The position numbers and the translations under genes are program-made. The notes below the pieces were generated by a model, which ran no database searches, was not told the origin of the DNA, and saw only the letters and a program-made list of their open reading frames with translations. Positions 1 through 8,844 of a stretch of 64,000 nt of DNA are shown here, piece after piece. How positions within the stretch are numbered: position 1 is the stretch's first letter; each line of letters opens with the position of its first letter. This DNA is from Embleya sp051903075 (GTDB taxonomy: Bacteria; Actinomycetota; Actinomycetes; Streptomycetales; Streptomycetaceae), in NCBI RefSeq assembly GCF_051903075.1, contig NZ_CP182422.1, positions 248,001-312,000 on the forward strand. The letters run 5' to 3'.

Positions 1-699
1 CGCGAGGCCGCGTCGGGGGCGGCCCTGGCCGACGCGGTCGCCGCGTTGCGCACCGCGTCGGACGGTCTCGTTCCGGTTCCCGAGGGCGGCTACGACACGG
101 GCCTGGTGCCGGTCCGGCTGGACGCGGCGGCGGTACCCGGCCCGGCGCGGGAGAGTGCGTTGACGCGGGCGATGCTGCGCGTGTTGCCCCGGGAATGGGG
201 GGCGTCGATGGTGGTTGCCCGGGTCGAGCCCGGGCGTTCGGCGGATACCGGTGACCTGGTCGCGCCGTTGGCCACCCTGACATTGTCGACGTGGGATCGG
301 CCGTCGGGCGGCGAGCCGGTCCCGGCGTCGACAATGTCGGCGGTGCCCGCACAGGCCCTCCTGGACACGGACGGGCTCGGCGGCAGGCCGGAGCTGCGCC
401 GGGCCCTGCCCTGGCTCGCCCTGACCCTGCGCGAGCCCCTCCCCGCGCCGCGCGAGATCGGCCCCGGGGTGTGGCTGGAGCCGGTGTCGCCGCAGCCGGA
501 GGCCGCCCCGCGCGAGAGCGCCCAGCGCACCGCGCTGCCGGTGTCGGTGGACCTGTGGGCGGACGGCGACGACCTCGTCGGCCTGCTCCAGCACCGCGTC
601 GACCTGCTCGCCCCGGACGCGGCGCACGAACTCGCCGCGGGCTTCGCCGAGACCGTCGCACAGGAGCAGCAGGGGCAGCGGTGGCCGGTCCGGACATGA
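1..699 (+). CDS. C-terminal end of a condensation-domain (NRPS) protein, cut by the window edge
   Basis: The reading frame is open from base 1 to a TGA at 697-699, so only the last 232 residues of a longer protein are present. The final part (around residues 185-225, with a D-L-L-A-P-D-A-A-H-E-L-A stretch) resembles the end of NRPS condensation domains, where a barrel strand is followed by a helix over an acidic D-L-F/L motif. The HHxxxDG active site would lie upstream of the window and cannot be checked. The gene runs towards the methyltransferase gene on the opposite strand, and a strong hairpin separates the two. It probably belongs to the same peptide cluster. Identity as a C domain rests on weak C-terminal similarity and on the neighbourhood; a related acyltransferase fold is possible. 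Confidence 0.6.
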   Translation, partial: REAASGAALADAVAALRTASDGLVPVPEGGYDTGLVPVRLDAAAVPGPARESALTRAMLRVLPREWGASMVVARVEPGRSADTGDLVAPLATLTLSTWDRPSGGEPVPASTMSAVPAQALLDTDGLGGRPELRRALPWLALTLREPLPAPREIGPGVWLEPVSPQPEAAPRESAQRTALPVSVDLWADGDDLVGLLQHRVDLLAPDAAHELAAGFAETVAQEQQGQRWPVRT

Positions 700-716
700 G
701 GGCGCCACGACACGAC

Positions 717-751
717 GGCGCGGCCTCGCCCGAGAGGGGCGAGGCCGCGCC
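717..751. terminator. Bidirectional transcription terminator between convergent genes
   Basis: A perfect 15-bp inverted repeat (717-731 and 737-751, left arm GGCGCGGCCTCGCCC) with a 5-nt loop lies in the 73-bp gap between two convergent stop codons. There is no U-tract, as is usual in actinomycetes. Confidence 0.85.
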
Positions 752-772
752 GTTCGTGGGTGTGCGGCGGGA

Positions 773-1510
773 TCAGGCCGCCTTGCGGAACACCGACACG
801 TGCCGCGTGCTCTTGGCCGTGAACGGCTCGCCCGTCCAACCCCCGTACCGATCGACCGGTTCGAGCCCGGCCAGTTGCGCCATCAGGTCCAGTTCGGCGG
901 GCCACACGTACCGGACCTGATTGGGATACAGGCGGATGCCTCCCTCGCTCACCACCACCACCTGGGTCCTGATCCGCTGGCGCACCGGGTCGTGCATGGT
1001 CGCCTCCAGGAACACCCGGTCGCGCTCGACGCTGCCGGTGGCCAGGCGTTGCCCGTCGGCGTCGGTGCGCGTCAGGTCGGGCACGTGCATCTCGGCGACC
1101 AGGGTGCCGTCCGGCTCCAGGTGCTCGGCCGCGTTGCGCAGGCAGCGCACCTGGTCGCGCTGGTCGAGCAGGCACAGGAAGGTGTTGAAGACGATGTAGA
1201 CCAGGGAGAACGTGCGGTCGACCGCGACGTCGGCCATGTCCCCGAGGATCACCGGGAACGTGTCGCCGCCGGGCCGCCGGCGGAGCTTGTCGATCATCTT
1301 GTCGGCGCCCTCGATGCCGATCACCTCCAGGCCCGTGGCGGCCAGCGGCAGGGCCACCCGGCCGGTGCCGACGCCCAGTTCGAGGACCGCGCCCTTGCCC
1401 GCGCGTTCGGCCAGGAACTCCACCGTGGCGGGGGTGTCGGGCAGTGGGCCGGTCCACTCGTCGTACACCTCGGCGACGGCGTTGTACGCCGCCGCGTTCG
1501 ATCCGGTCAT
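773..1510 (-). CDS. SAM-dependent class I methyltransferase
   Basis: This 245-aa protein has the Rossmann methyltransferase fold. The SAM-binding motif I reads L-E-L-G-V-G-T-G-R at about residues 43-51, and an acidic strand end (E-G-A-D) follows about 20 residues later. It is the last gene of a six-gene operon with the P450, the C-T-C protein, the kinase and the thioester reductase. Its ATG overlaps the TGA of the reductase gene in an ATGA arrangement, and a GAGGAGAGG ribosome site precedes it. The ATG at 1510 is therefore preferred over in-frame upstream codons. It probably methylates O, N or C on the released peptide or a building block, but the acceptor cannot be read from the sequence. 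It resembles small-molecule methyltransferases of the methyltransf_25/11 type. Confidence 0.88.
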   Translation of the reverse strand: MTGSNAAAYNAVAEVYDEWTGPLPDTPATVEFLAERAGKGAVLELGVGTGRVALPLAATGLEVIGIEGADKMIDKLRRRPGGDTFPVILGDMADVAVDRTFSLVYIVFNTFLCLLDQRDQVRCLRNAAEHLEPDGTLVAEMHVPDLTRTDADGQRLATGSVERDRVFLEATMHDPVRQRIRTQVVVVSEGGIRLYPNQVRYVWPAELDLMAQLAGLEPVDRYGGWTGEPFTAKSTRHVSVFRKAA

Positions 1511-2730
1511 GGTCCTCTCCTCGACGTTCGTGGTGCCGTGGCGATCGTTTCGGGGGCGGCCAACTCCGCTCGAGCGACGCCGACTTCGAAGTACCTGCGG
1601 GCCAGCGGCTCGTCCAGGACCGGGCAGCGCACGTCGAGTTCGGCCAGCGCGGCGTCGGTGCGGTCCGAGGCGACGTCCGGGATCGTGGCGGCGCCGCCGG
1701 CCGACGAGCCGGGCAGGGTGGCCGCGATCCGCCGTACCTCGTCCCGGTCCGAGGCAACGGCCGCGTCCAACAACCGTCCTCGCCACAGGGCGAAGTCGAC
1801 GGGGCGCAGCCGATGGCCGAAGCGGCGCAGCCAGGAGAACAGCGTGGTGTAGCGGGTGGGTTCGGGGGCGATCAGGTGGTAGGCGGGCGGTGCCGCTCCC
1901 GTGCTCGCGTCGGTCAGCCGTACGACGGCCCGCGCCGCGTGGTCGACCGGCGCCCACCACAGCGGCGCGCCGGCCAGCGGGGCCGCGCCCATCGCGGCGC
2001 ACGTACGCAGGAACAGCCACGCGTAGTCGTTGGGGTTGGACACCCCGGTGCGGGTGTGCCCGGCCAGCGCGCCCGGGCGGAACACGACGGCGTCCACGCC
2101 GCGTTCGCGGGCCCGGGCGACGAGGTCCTCGGCCACCCACTTGCTCAGTCCGTAGCCGCCGAGCGCGCCGGCGGGGCCGAGTTCGGCGAAGTCCGGGACG
2201 ACATCCGGGGTTTCCCGGTCGCCGGGCGCTCGCCCGTAGAGCACCGACACCGTGGACACGTGCGCGAGTCGTTTGGGTCGGCCCTCGCACACCAGGCGCA
2301 GCACCTCCACGGTGCCGGTGACGTTGGCGGCGCGCAGCGCCTCGTACGGGTAGCTGACGTTCACGCCCGCGCCGCAGTGGTGGATCGTGTCGACGTCGTC
2401 GAGCACCACGCGCCGGTCGGCGTCGGACAGGCCGCAGCCGGGTCGGGCCAGGTCGCCCGCGAGTGCGGTCACCCGGCCGGACCACGCGTCGCTCCACAGG
2501 TCGAAGTCGCGCAGCGCCGCTTCCAGGCGCTCCTGTGCGGTGCCGTTCCGGGGGCGTACCAGGCAGTGGATCCGTCGGTCGGTGTGCTCGGCCAGTTCGG
2601 CGACCACGGCGGCGCCGAGGAAGCCGTTCGCGCCGGTCACCAGGACGGCGCCGGGCCGGTCGGAGCCGCCGGGGGTGTTGCGCGGCACCACGTCGGCGGG
2701 CAGCAGTCGGTCCTGTTCGACGGTGTTCAT
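1507..2730 (-). CDS. Freestanding NAD(P)-dependent thioester reductase (TD-type SDR)
   Basis: This 407-aa protein is an extended SDR of the Lys2/male-sterility class (NAD_binding_4) that normally forms the terminal reductase domain of NRPS and PKS proteins. The N-terminal V-T-G-A-N-G-F-L-G motif (about residues 26-34) binds NAD(P)H. A catalytic Y-x-x-x-K is present in G-Y-G-L-S-K-W (Tyr and Lys near residue 180). The family reduces a carrier-bound thioester to an aldehyde or alcohol. Here no carrier domain is attached, so it must act on a chain carried by a separate T domain. Its ATG overlaps the stop of the 68-aa gene, and its stop overlaps the methyltransferase start, so translation is probably coupled. 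No thioesterase domain was seen at the end of any NRPS in the window, so this is the best candidate for chain release. Confidence 0.85.
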   Translation of the reverse strand: MNTVEQDRLLPADVVPRNTPGGSDRPGAVLVTGANGFLGAAVVAELAEHTDRRIHCLVRPRNGTAQERLEAALRDFDLWSDAWSGRVTALAGDLARPGCGLSDADRRVVLDDVDTIHHCGAGVNVSYPYEALRAANVTGTVEVLRLVCEGRPKRLAHVSTVSVLYGRAPGDRETPDVVPDFAELGPAGALGGYGLSKWVAEDLVARARERGVDAVVFRPGALAGHTRTGVSNPNDYAWLFLRTCAAMGAAPLAGAPLWWAPVDHAARAVVRLTDASTGAAPPAYHLIAPEPTRYTTLFSWLRRFGHRLRPVDFALWRGRLLDAAVASDRDEVRRIAATLPGSSAGGAATIPDVASDRTDAALAELDVRCPVLDEPLARRYFEVGVARAELAAPETIATAPRTSRRGP

Positions 2731-2933
2731 CGCCAACTCCACAGCGGCGAGGGCCCGTCGTCGTCCCAGCCGTCGCCCTCGGCGGGCCGGGCGGGGTCGC
2801 TCACCGGGTCCGCCGCGCCGGGCTCGGCGGGCGCGGGGCCGGGCCGGCCCGCGTCCGGTTGTTCGGGCCGGTCCGGGGCCAGGATCCGTAGGTCGTCCTC
2901 GGTCAGCAGGATCGGGATCGACGTCCTCACCAC
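2727..2933 (-). CDS. 68-aa acidic Pro-rich peptide encoded inside the NRPS operon (unknown)
   Basis: I do not recognise this protein. A GTG at 2931-2933 (or at 2928-2930, one codon later) follows GAGGAGCG, overlaps the kinase stop, and the gene's own TGA overlaps the reductase ATG. This coupling on both sides argues that it is really translated. The N-terminal 18 residues look like a folded or recognition segment (I-P-I-L-L-T-E-D-D-L-R-I-L). The middle is rich in Pro, Ala, Asp and Glu, and the end is acidic then aromatic (D-D-D-G-P-S-P-L-W-S-W-R). There is no Cys, no signal peptide and no membrane helix. It could be a small adaptor or docking protein, or a ribosomal peptide precursor. The type cannot be decided from the sequence. 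Confidence 0.7.
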   Translation of the reverse strand: MVRTSIPILLTEDDLRILAPDRPEQPDAGRPGPAPAEPGAADPVSDPARPAEGDGWDDDGPSPLWSWR

Positions 2934-3940
2934 CGCTCCTCACGGTTGTCCGCGTCGCACGGCCCGACCGGCGCCCCGGCCGTCGCGGACGCGGTACGAA
3001 ACGACCACACGCGTCGTACTCCGGCGGCCCGCAGTCGCCGCCGGGCGTCGGCCACCCGGGCCGCCAGTTCGGGGGCGGCCGGGTCGAACAGCACGGCCAG
3101 GACCCGGCCGCTGTGCGCGACCTGGACGCCGATGCCGTCGTCCGCGCGGCAGATGCGCTCGGCGAGCGGCAGCGCGGCCTGGGGCAGGAAACGCTGGTTG
3201 AGCCGGGCGCTGGCGGTGGCGGTGCGGGCCAGCAGCGCGCAGTCCGTCTCGGTCACCGCGCGGCGCAGCATGGTCCGCAACCGCCGCAGGTGCTCGATCT
3301 CGTGCGGGCGGTACACGCGCGGCGGTTGGGCGATGGTGTCCACGTCCGGTCCGCCCACATCGAAGCCGAGCACCTCCAGGGCCGGCAGCGGGCCGCCGAG
3401 GTCCTCCAGGACGTAGCCGTCCCGGTTGGCGTACAACACGGCGCGGTGTCCGAACATCACGCCGTCCGAGGCGCCTTCGGCCCGCACGGCCAGGGCGGCG
3501 ACCTCCGCCTCGGTCGGCACGCGGCCGTATGCGCGGGCCACCGCGCGGATCGTGCTGACCACGTCGGCGGTGGAGGAGCCCATGCCGCGTTCGACGGGGA
3601 TCGAGCTGTGTACGCTCAGCCGGCCGCCCTCACGAACGCCCAGTCGGCGCAGCGTCTCCTCGGCGGCGCCGGCGGCCTTGGTCTTCCACACCGGGCTGAC
3701 CGTGACGCCGAAGGCGCGCTCCGGGACGAAGGTGGCCCGGGCGTGCAGCGCGGGCAGAGGCAGCGAGACGACGGCGTGTGTGAGTCGGCCGTCGTCGCGT
3801 TCGAAGACGCCCTGGAGGATCTCGCCGTGATGGGCCATCGCGCTGCCCAGGGCCACGCGGGGCCGCGCGGGCGGGCCCACCACGGTGAGCCGGGCCGCCC
3901 GGCCCCGGTCGAAGGCGGCGGGATCGACGGTGGCCGCCAT
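2927..3940 (-). CDS. GHMP kinase, PduX (L-threonine kinase)-like
   Basis: This 337-aa protein has the GHMP kinase layout. An N-terminal A-H-H-G-E-I-L-Q-G motif resembles the G-E-x-L-Q-G signature of PduX/L-threonine kinases. The nucleotide-binding motif 2 reads P-V-E-R-G-M-G-S-S-T-A-D at about residues 110-121, and a C-terminal region carries the small-residue loop typical of motif 3. PduX phosphorylates free L-threonine; related enzymes in natural product clusters activate a hydroxyl so that it can be eliminated or replaced. Here the likely role is to phosphorylate a Ser/Thr-type building block, which fits the serine-like A domain and the threonine aldolase in this cluster; this is inference. 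The start at 3940 lies one base from the upstream stop. Continuing the frame upstream gives only a repetitive Arg/Thr/Pro peptide antisense to the NRPS end. Confidence 0.85.
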   Translation of the reverse strand: MAATVDPAAFDRGRAARLTVVGPPARPRVALGSAMAHHGEILQGVFERDDGRLTHAVVSLPLPALHARATFVPERAFGVTVSPVWKTKAAGAAEETLRRLGVREGGRLSVHSSIPVERGMGSSTADVVSTIRAVARAYGRVPTEAEVAALAVRAEGASDGVMFGHRAVLYANRDGYVLEDLGGPLPALEVLGFDVGGPDVDTIAQPPRVYRPHEIEHLRRLRTMLRRAVTETDCALLARTATASARLNQRFLPQAALPLAERICRADDGIGVQVAHSGRVLAVLFDPAAPELAARVADARRRLRAAGVRRVWSFRTASATAGAPVGPCDADNREERW

Positions 3941-3941
3941 G

Positions 3942-6900
3942 TCAGGCGTGTCCCGTGGGACGACCCGGCAGGGCGGCGTCCGGGTCCTCGACGGGCGCGC
4001 GCAGAGCGGCGTCCGGGTCCTCGGCCGGCACACGCATGGTGGCGTCCGGGTCCTCGACCAGCGCCCGCAGCGCGGCCTCACAGGCCGCCGCGAAGCGCTC
4101 GACCGAGGCGCGTTCCCACAGCGCCGTGCGGTACTTGACGTCGAACAGCAGCCCGTCCTCGACGATCAGCGTGGACACCTCCAGGTCGGTACTGGCCTTC
4201 GTGTTGGCCACGATGCGCCCCGGGCGCACCCGACAGCCCGTCAGGGTGAAGCCGGATTCGGCCTGGAACACGTTGAGCGTCACGTACGATCCGCGCCCGC
4301 CGACCACGAGCGAGTCCGCTCCCGCGGCCCGCAGCGCGTCACCGGCGGGGCAGGACTGGTTGGCGTAGGCCCCGGCCACCACGGCCCGGGTCCGGGTCAG
4401 GTGTTCGCGCCAGGTGGAGACCGGGGCGAAGTCGTCGAAGCGCAGCACGAGCAGGTTGACGAACGCCCCCATGACGTCCGCCGCGTCGAGGTCGAGGCGG
4501 TTCTCGCACGGGGTGAGCAGTTGTACGTCGTCCTGCCCGGACCATTGCCGCAGGACCGCGGACAGCGCGGAGGCCACCACGATGAACGGGGTGACCCGTT
4601 CGCGGGCGGCGAAGGTGTACACCGCGTCACGCACATCCGGCGGCGCCGGCCGGTACACGACGTCCCCGTCGAAGGACGGCGCCTGCGGGCGGGGATGGTC
4701 GGTGGGCAGGGACATTTCGCGCAGGCCGGCGAGGCGGCGGCGCCAGTAGCGGCGCTGCTCCTCCGCGCCACCGGTCCCCGCGCGGCGGCGTTCGGCGGCG
4801 ACGATGTCGCGGAAGGTCGTCGTGCGCGGCGCGGGCAACTCGCCCTCGCCGGTGGTGCGCCGGCGGTAGTAGGCGGCGATCTGCGGGAACAGCACCTTGG
4901 TCACCGCCCAGTAGTCCATCACCAGGTGGTGGCAGGTCAGCAGCAGATCGCGGGTGCCGGTGTCCAGACGGACCACGGTCAGCCGGATCAGCGGCAGTTC
5001 GGACACGTCGAAGCCGCGGTCGGCCCGCTCGGCGGCCACCCGCGCGGCGGCCTGCTCGCGCTCCTCGGCGGGGGTTCGGCGCAGGTCCACCACCTCGATC
5101 GTGAACGGGTGTTCGTCGTGCACCCGTCGGCTCGGGGCGGCGTCCCCCTCGCCCAGGTGGTAGGTGGTGCGCAGGATCTCCTCGCGGTCGATCGCCTGCG
5201 CGAACGCCCATTCCAGCGCGCCCTCGTCGAGTGGCCCCTCGACCCGCAGCGACAGCGTGAGGGTGTTGACCGCGCTGCCCGGGAGGAACTGCTCCATCAG
5301 CCAGAACGGCTCCTCGGCCGCGCCGAGCGCGTTCGTGCGCTCGGTGGGCACCGGCGGTGCGAGCGGCGTGGACACGTTCGGCGCGACCTCGTCCGGCTCG
5401 TCCGCCAACGCCTCGATCTCGTCGTCGGTGAGCGTCTCCAACTCGGCCAGGGCAGCCGCGACATCGGGATGACGGGCGGCGATCGCGGCGGCGAACGTGT
5501 GCAGTTCGGGGTGCTCGAAGACGAAGAGCAGCGGGACGTCGGCCCCGAACTCCTCGGCGAGCATCTGGGTCATCCGCGAGGCGATCATCGAGTGGCCGCC
5601 CACCGCGAAGAAGTCGTCCTCGCCGGTAATCGTGTCGTCGTCGAGAAGTTCGCGGCACAGGGCGACGACGCGCCGCTCCACCGCCGGGGCGCGCCGCGCC
5701 CGCGCCGAGGCGGGACCGGCCGGCGCCGGCCGGTCCTCGCGGGGCGGGTCCACGATCCGCCACAGCAGACGACCGTCCTCCATCCGGCGCACCCGCAGCG
5801 CGCCGCCGTCGGGCGCGGACACCGGGGCCGCGTCGACGTGCAGCACACCTTCCAGGCCGCAGGGGGCGGGCCGGCCGGTGGGCTCACGCACCTCGGCGCG
5901 GCCCGGAACGGCCGTCACCTCGCCGCGGTCGCCACCGGGCCAGGCCCGATCCACGCGCAGCACGACCGGCCCGGACGGGGTGGGCACGGTGTGCCCGTCG
6001 CCGTCGGCGACCGGTGTGGGCGAGGGCGCCGAGTCGGCCGGGGCGGGCCCCAGTTCCAGGGTGTCCAGGGTCGCGTCGGGGTCGCTCATCGCCGACTCCA
6101 CGGCCGTCGCGACGTGCTCCACGAGCCGTTCGACGCCGGCCGCCGCGAAGATCGCGGTGTCGTACTCGACGGTGGCCACGACGTCGTCCCCATGCCATTC
6201 GAGGTTGAACAGCAGGTCGAATCGGCAACGGCCGCGCGGCACGTGGGCGACGCTCATGGTCAGGCCCGGGAAGGTGTCGGGGCGAAAATGCAGCGGCGGC
6301 GCGTTGAACACCACCTGGACCAGTGGGGAGTAGCCGGGATCGCGGCCGACCAGGCTCTCCTGCACCACCTGGCGGAAGGGGATGAACTGCCGGTCGTACG
6401 CCGTGAGCGTGGCGTCGCGGGCGGCGGCGAGCAGGTCGGTGAACGGCAGTTCGCCCGGCGTGCGCAAGCGCACCGGGATCATGCAGGACAGCGGCCCGAC
6501 CACGTCCCGGTACTGCTCGGGTCGGCCGTCCCCGCAGATCCCGACCACCATGTCCTCGGCGCGGGTGTGCCGGTGCAGCACGGTCGTGAACGCAGCGAGC
6601 AGCGTATGGAACGGGGTCACCCGATGGCCGGCGGAGAAGCGGCGCAGTCGGGGTACCAGGCCCGCCGGGAAGGGGTGGATCGCCAGCGCGCCGCGATTTC
6701 GTTTGGTGGGCGGCCGAGGGGCGTCCTCGGGCATCCGCAACACATGCGGGGCGTCGGCTAGTTCGTCGATCCAGGCGGCGCGCTCGGCGTCCAGGTCGCC
6801 ACTGTCCAGGAGTTCGCCGTGCCAGCGGGTGAAGTCGCGGTAGTCGGCGCGTACCGGCGGCAGTTCGGGGCGGCGGCCGGCTCGGTGCGCGGTGTACGCG

Positions 6901-7364
6901 AGGGCGAGTTCGTCGAGCAGTTGCGCGGCGGCGCCGGCGTCCATCACCTCGTGGTGGAAGGCGAGCACGAGCAGGTGCTCGTCCGGGCCGAGCCGGGCCA
7001 GGCCGAACCGTACCGGCGGGTTCGCCGAGGGCCGGTACGGCTTCTCCACCAACCGCCGGGCCCAGGCGAGCGCGTCGTCGGGGCGGCCGGTGAAGTCGGG
7101 CGGCGCATCCAGCCGCACCGACCACGGGTCCACCACCGTCTGGCGCAGTTGGCCCTTGTCCACCGGCAGGATCGTGCGCAGCGCCGCGTGCCGCTCGACG
7201 AGCAGGTCGAACCCGGCTTCGAGGGCGGGCACCGACAGCGGGCCGGTCAGCCGGAAGGCCAGGTGCTCGTTGTAGACGGCGGCCTCGCGGTCCATCTCGT
7301 CGACGAGCCACATCTGTTCCTGTACCGGTGTCGCGGGCAGTGCTTCGGTCGGGGTGGCCGTCAC
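3942..7364 (-). CDS. NRPS protein C-T-C without an adenylation domain
   Basis: This 1,140-aa protein has a condensation domain (about residues 8-430), a Pro/Ala-rich linker, a carrier domain (about 555-630, Ser592 in G-G-H-S-M as the phosphopantetheine site) and a second condensation domain (about 685-1105). The first C domain has H137-H138-E-V-M-D142-A, with Ala in place of the usual Gly. The second has H812-H813-L-V-M-D817-Y. Both keep the catalytic His. No adenylation core motif is visible, so the T domain must be loaded by another protein or receive a chain from one. The GTG start overlaps the P450 stop (GTGA) and the kinase gene follows one base after the stop. A run of near-identical E-D-P-D-A repeats forms the last 40 residues. 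Confidence 0.9.
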   Translation of the reverse strand: MTATPTEALPATPVQEQMWLVDEMDREAAVYNEHLAFRLTGPLSVPALEAGFDLLVERHAALRTILPVDKGQLRQTVVDPWSVRLDAPPDFTGRPDDALAWARRLVEKPYRPSANPPVRFGLARLGPDEHLLVLAFHHEVMDAGAAAQLLDELALAYTAHRAGRRPELPPVRADYRDFTRWHGELLDSGDLDAERAAWIDELADAPHVLRMPEDAPRPPTKRNRGALAIHPFPAGLVPRLRRFSAGHRVTPFHTLLAAFTTVLHRHTRAEDMVVGICGDGRPEQYRDVVGPLSCMIPVRLRTPGELPFTDLLAAARDATLTAYDRQFIPFRQVVQESLVGRDPGYSPLVQVVFNAPPLHFRPDTFPGLTMSVAHVPRGRCRFDLLFNLEWHGDDVVATVEYDTAIFAAAGVERLVEHVATAVESAMSDPDATLDTLELGPAPADSAPSPTPVADGDGHTVPTPSGPVVLRVDRAWPGGDRGEVTAVPGRAEVREPTGRPAPCGLEGVLHVDAAPVSAPDGGALRVRRMEDGRLLWRIVDPPREDRPAPAGPASARARRAPAVERRVVALCRELLDDDTITGEDDFFAVGGHSMIASRMTQMLAEEFGADVPLLFVFEHPELHTFAAAIAARHPDVAAALAELETLTDDEIEALADEPDEVAPNVSTPLAPPVPTERTNALGAAEEPFWLMEQFLPGSAVNTLTLSLRVEGPLDEGALEWAFAQAIDREEILRTTYHLGEGDAAPSRRVHDEHPFTIEVVDLRRTPAEEREQAAARVAAERADRGFDVSELPLIRLTVVRLDTGTRDLLLTCHHLVMDYWAVTKVLFPQIAAYYRRRTTGEGELPAPRTTTFRDIVAAERRRAGTGGAEEQRRYWRRRLAGLREMSLPTDHPRPQAPSFDGDVVYRPAPPDVRDAVYTFAARERVTPFIVVASALSAVLRQWSGQDDVQLLTPCENRLDLDAADVMGAFVNLLVLRFDDFAPVSTWREHLTRTRAVVAGAYANQSCPAGDALRAAGADSLVVGGRGSYVTLNVFQAESGFTLTGCRVRPGRIVANTKASTDLEVSTLIVEDGLLFDVKYRTALWERASVERFAAACEAALRALVEDPDATMRVPAEDPDAALRAPVEDPDAALPGRPTGHA

Positions 7365-8638
7365 GACCGGGTCACCTCCTTGGCCCCGGCCGCCGCGACC
7401 GCCCCGGCTCGCGGGTGGGCCGTGATCGGCAGCCGGGTGAGTCCGTTGATGAAGTTCGAGCGCAGGTGCACGGGATCGCCGGCCAGTTCGAACCGGTCGA
7501 AGCGGCGCACCAGTTCCTCCAGCAGCACGGTGAGCGCGACCCGGGCGGCGGGGCCGCCGACGCAGTAGTGCGGGCCGATGCCGAAGGCGATGTGCGGGTT
7601 GGGCTTGCGGTCGATCAGGAACGAGTAGGGGTCGTGGAACACCCGCTCGTCGCGGTTCGCGGACGCGACCCAGGCCACCACGAGTTCGCCCGCGTCGATC
7701 CGGGTCCCGGCGATCTCGACGTCGGTCAGGGTGCGGCGCATGAGGTGGTTGGTCGGCGTGGACCAGCGCAGCGCCTCCTGCACGGCCGCCGCCGCGCACT
7801 GCGGGTCGTCCTGGATCCGCCGCCACACGTCGGGGCGTTCGATCAGCGCGAGCAGCATGTGGGTGCCGGTGTGCGGCGTCGTGGTGGTGGCGCCCATGAC
7901 GAAGCTGTAGCAGTTGAGCAGGACCAGGCTGTCGTCCATCGGCGCGCCGTCGATCTCCACGTGCGCGAGCCGGGTGACCAGGTCGTCGCGGGGTTCGCGG
8001 CGGCGGTCGGCGATCAGTTCGCTGAACATCGCGAACAGGTCGTGGTGTGCCTCGCGCAGCGTCCGGTCGGTCCGTCCCTTGGCGAACTCCGGGTCGTCGG
8101 GCGCCACTCCGGCCATCGTCCAGTGCGGGATGTCGGCCCAGTACTGCGGGGGAATGCCCAGGATCTCGCCGACGGCGGCCATCGGCAGGTCGAACATCGT
8201 TTGGGCGAAGTCGTGTTCGCCGCCCGCTTCGAGCGGTTCGATGATCCGCAAAACGTGTTCGCGGATGCGTTCGGTGCGCTGGGCGAGGATGTTCGTGGTC
8301 ATGGTGTGGAACGCGGGTGTGCGTACCGCCGTGTGCCGGGGGCGGTCCATCAGGTTGATCGTCTTGCCGCCGGCGCTGTCCCCGCCGGTGACGTCGAGGA
8401 TGGTGCCGTGCTCGGAGCTGAAGCGACGCGCGTCCTTGAGCACGCGCACGACGTCGTCGTAGCGCGTGACGGACCAGAACCGGGCGCCGTCGGGGGTGTG
8501 TTGCGCCCACACGGGTGCCACCTCGCGCAGCGTCGCGAGCGCGACGTGTTGCGGATGGGTCTGGAATCGGCGTGGATCGTAGAGATCGATCGAGTCGAGC
8601 GGCACTCGCTCATCGGTCCCGGGGCCGGTCATGAGCAT
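7361..8638 (-). CDS. Cytochrome P450 monooxygenase
   Basis: This 425-aa bacterial P450 has the I-helix segment G-A-T-T-T-T in the oxygen-activation position, the K-helix E-x-x-R (E-A-L-R) and the heme loop F-G-I-G-P-H-Y-C-V-G-G with the heme-ligating Cys at residue 359. The ATG at 8636-8638 has GGGAGAA nine bases upstream; an in-frame ATG two codons downstream is a less likely start. It is the first gene of the minus-strand operon and is coupled to the C-T-C gene by a 4-bp overlap. In NRPS operons such P450s often hydroxylate carrier-bound amino acids or the finished peptide. The T domain of the adjacent C-T-C protein is a plausible presenter of the substrate, but this is inference. Ferredoxin and reductase partners are not encoded nearby. 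Confidence 0.93.
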   Translation of the reverse strand: MLMTGPGTDERVPLDSIDLYDPRRFQTHPQHVALATLREVAPVWAQHTPDGARFWSVTRYDDVVRVLKDARRFSSEHGTILDVTGGDSAGGKTINLMDRPRHTAVRTPAFHTMTTNILAQRTERIREHVLRIIEPLEAGGEHDFAQTMFDLPMAAVGEILGIPPQYWADIPHWTMAGVAPDDPEFAKGRTDRTLREAHHDLFAMFSELIADRRREPRDDLVTRLAHVEIDGAPMDDSLVLLNCYSFVMGATTTTPHTGTHMLLALIERPDVWRRIQDDPQCAAAAVQEALRWSTPTNHLMRRTLTDVEIAGTRIDAGELVVAWVASANRDERVFHDPYSFLIDRKPNPHIAFGIGPHYCVGGPAARVALTVLLEELVRRFDRFELAGDPVHLRSNFINGLTRLPITAHPRAGAVAAAGAKEVTRS

Positions 8639-8844
8639 CGCGGAGTTCTCCCGTCCTGCGTCCAGGCGCACTCGGTGCAGCGCACGCACGGTTCGGAACG
8701 TATATCGGCGGGAGCGGCTCGGCAATGATTCTTTCTCGGTCCCGAAAGGAATCGCCGGACGGGGGCCGCGGACTTCTTTCCGAAGTCTTTCGATAAATCC
8801 CAGATTCCTTTCCGACGCGCCCTGGGCCGACTACCTTGTCCGGG
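8639..8844. promoter_or_regulatory. Divergent promoter region with repeated GATTCYTTTC boxes
   Basis: This 206-bp gap between the divergent P450 and thioesterase genes must hold both promoters. It contains GATTCTTTCTCGG (8727-8739), the inverted CCGAAAGGAATC (8742-8753), a GACTTC/GAAGTC inverted repeat with 5-nt spacing (8771-8787) and GATTCCTTTCCG (8803-8814). These look like a group of operator half-sites. The AT content is locally higher than in the flanking genes. Confidence 0.5.

Noticed and set aside
3941..4081. N-terminal extension of the kinase with repeated R-T-R-T-P segments
   Set aside because: It is the other reading frame of the E-D-P-D-A repeats at the NRPS C-terminus; the ATG at 3940 gives a normal GHMP kinase N-terminus.
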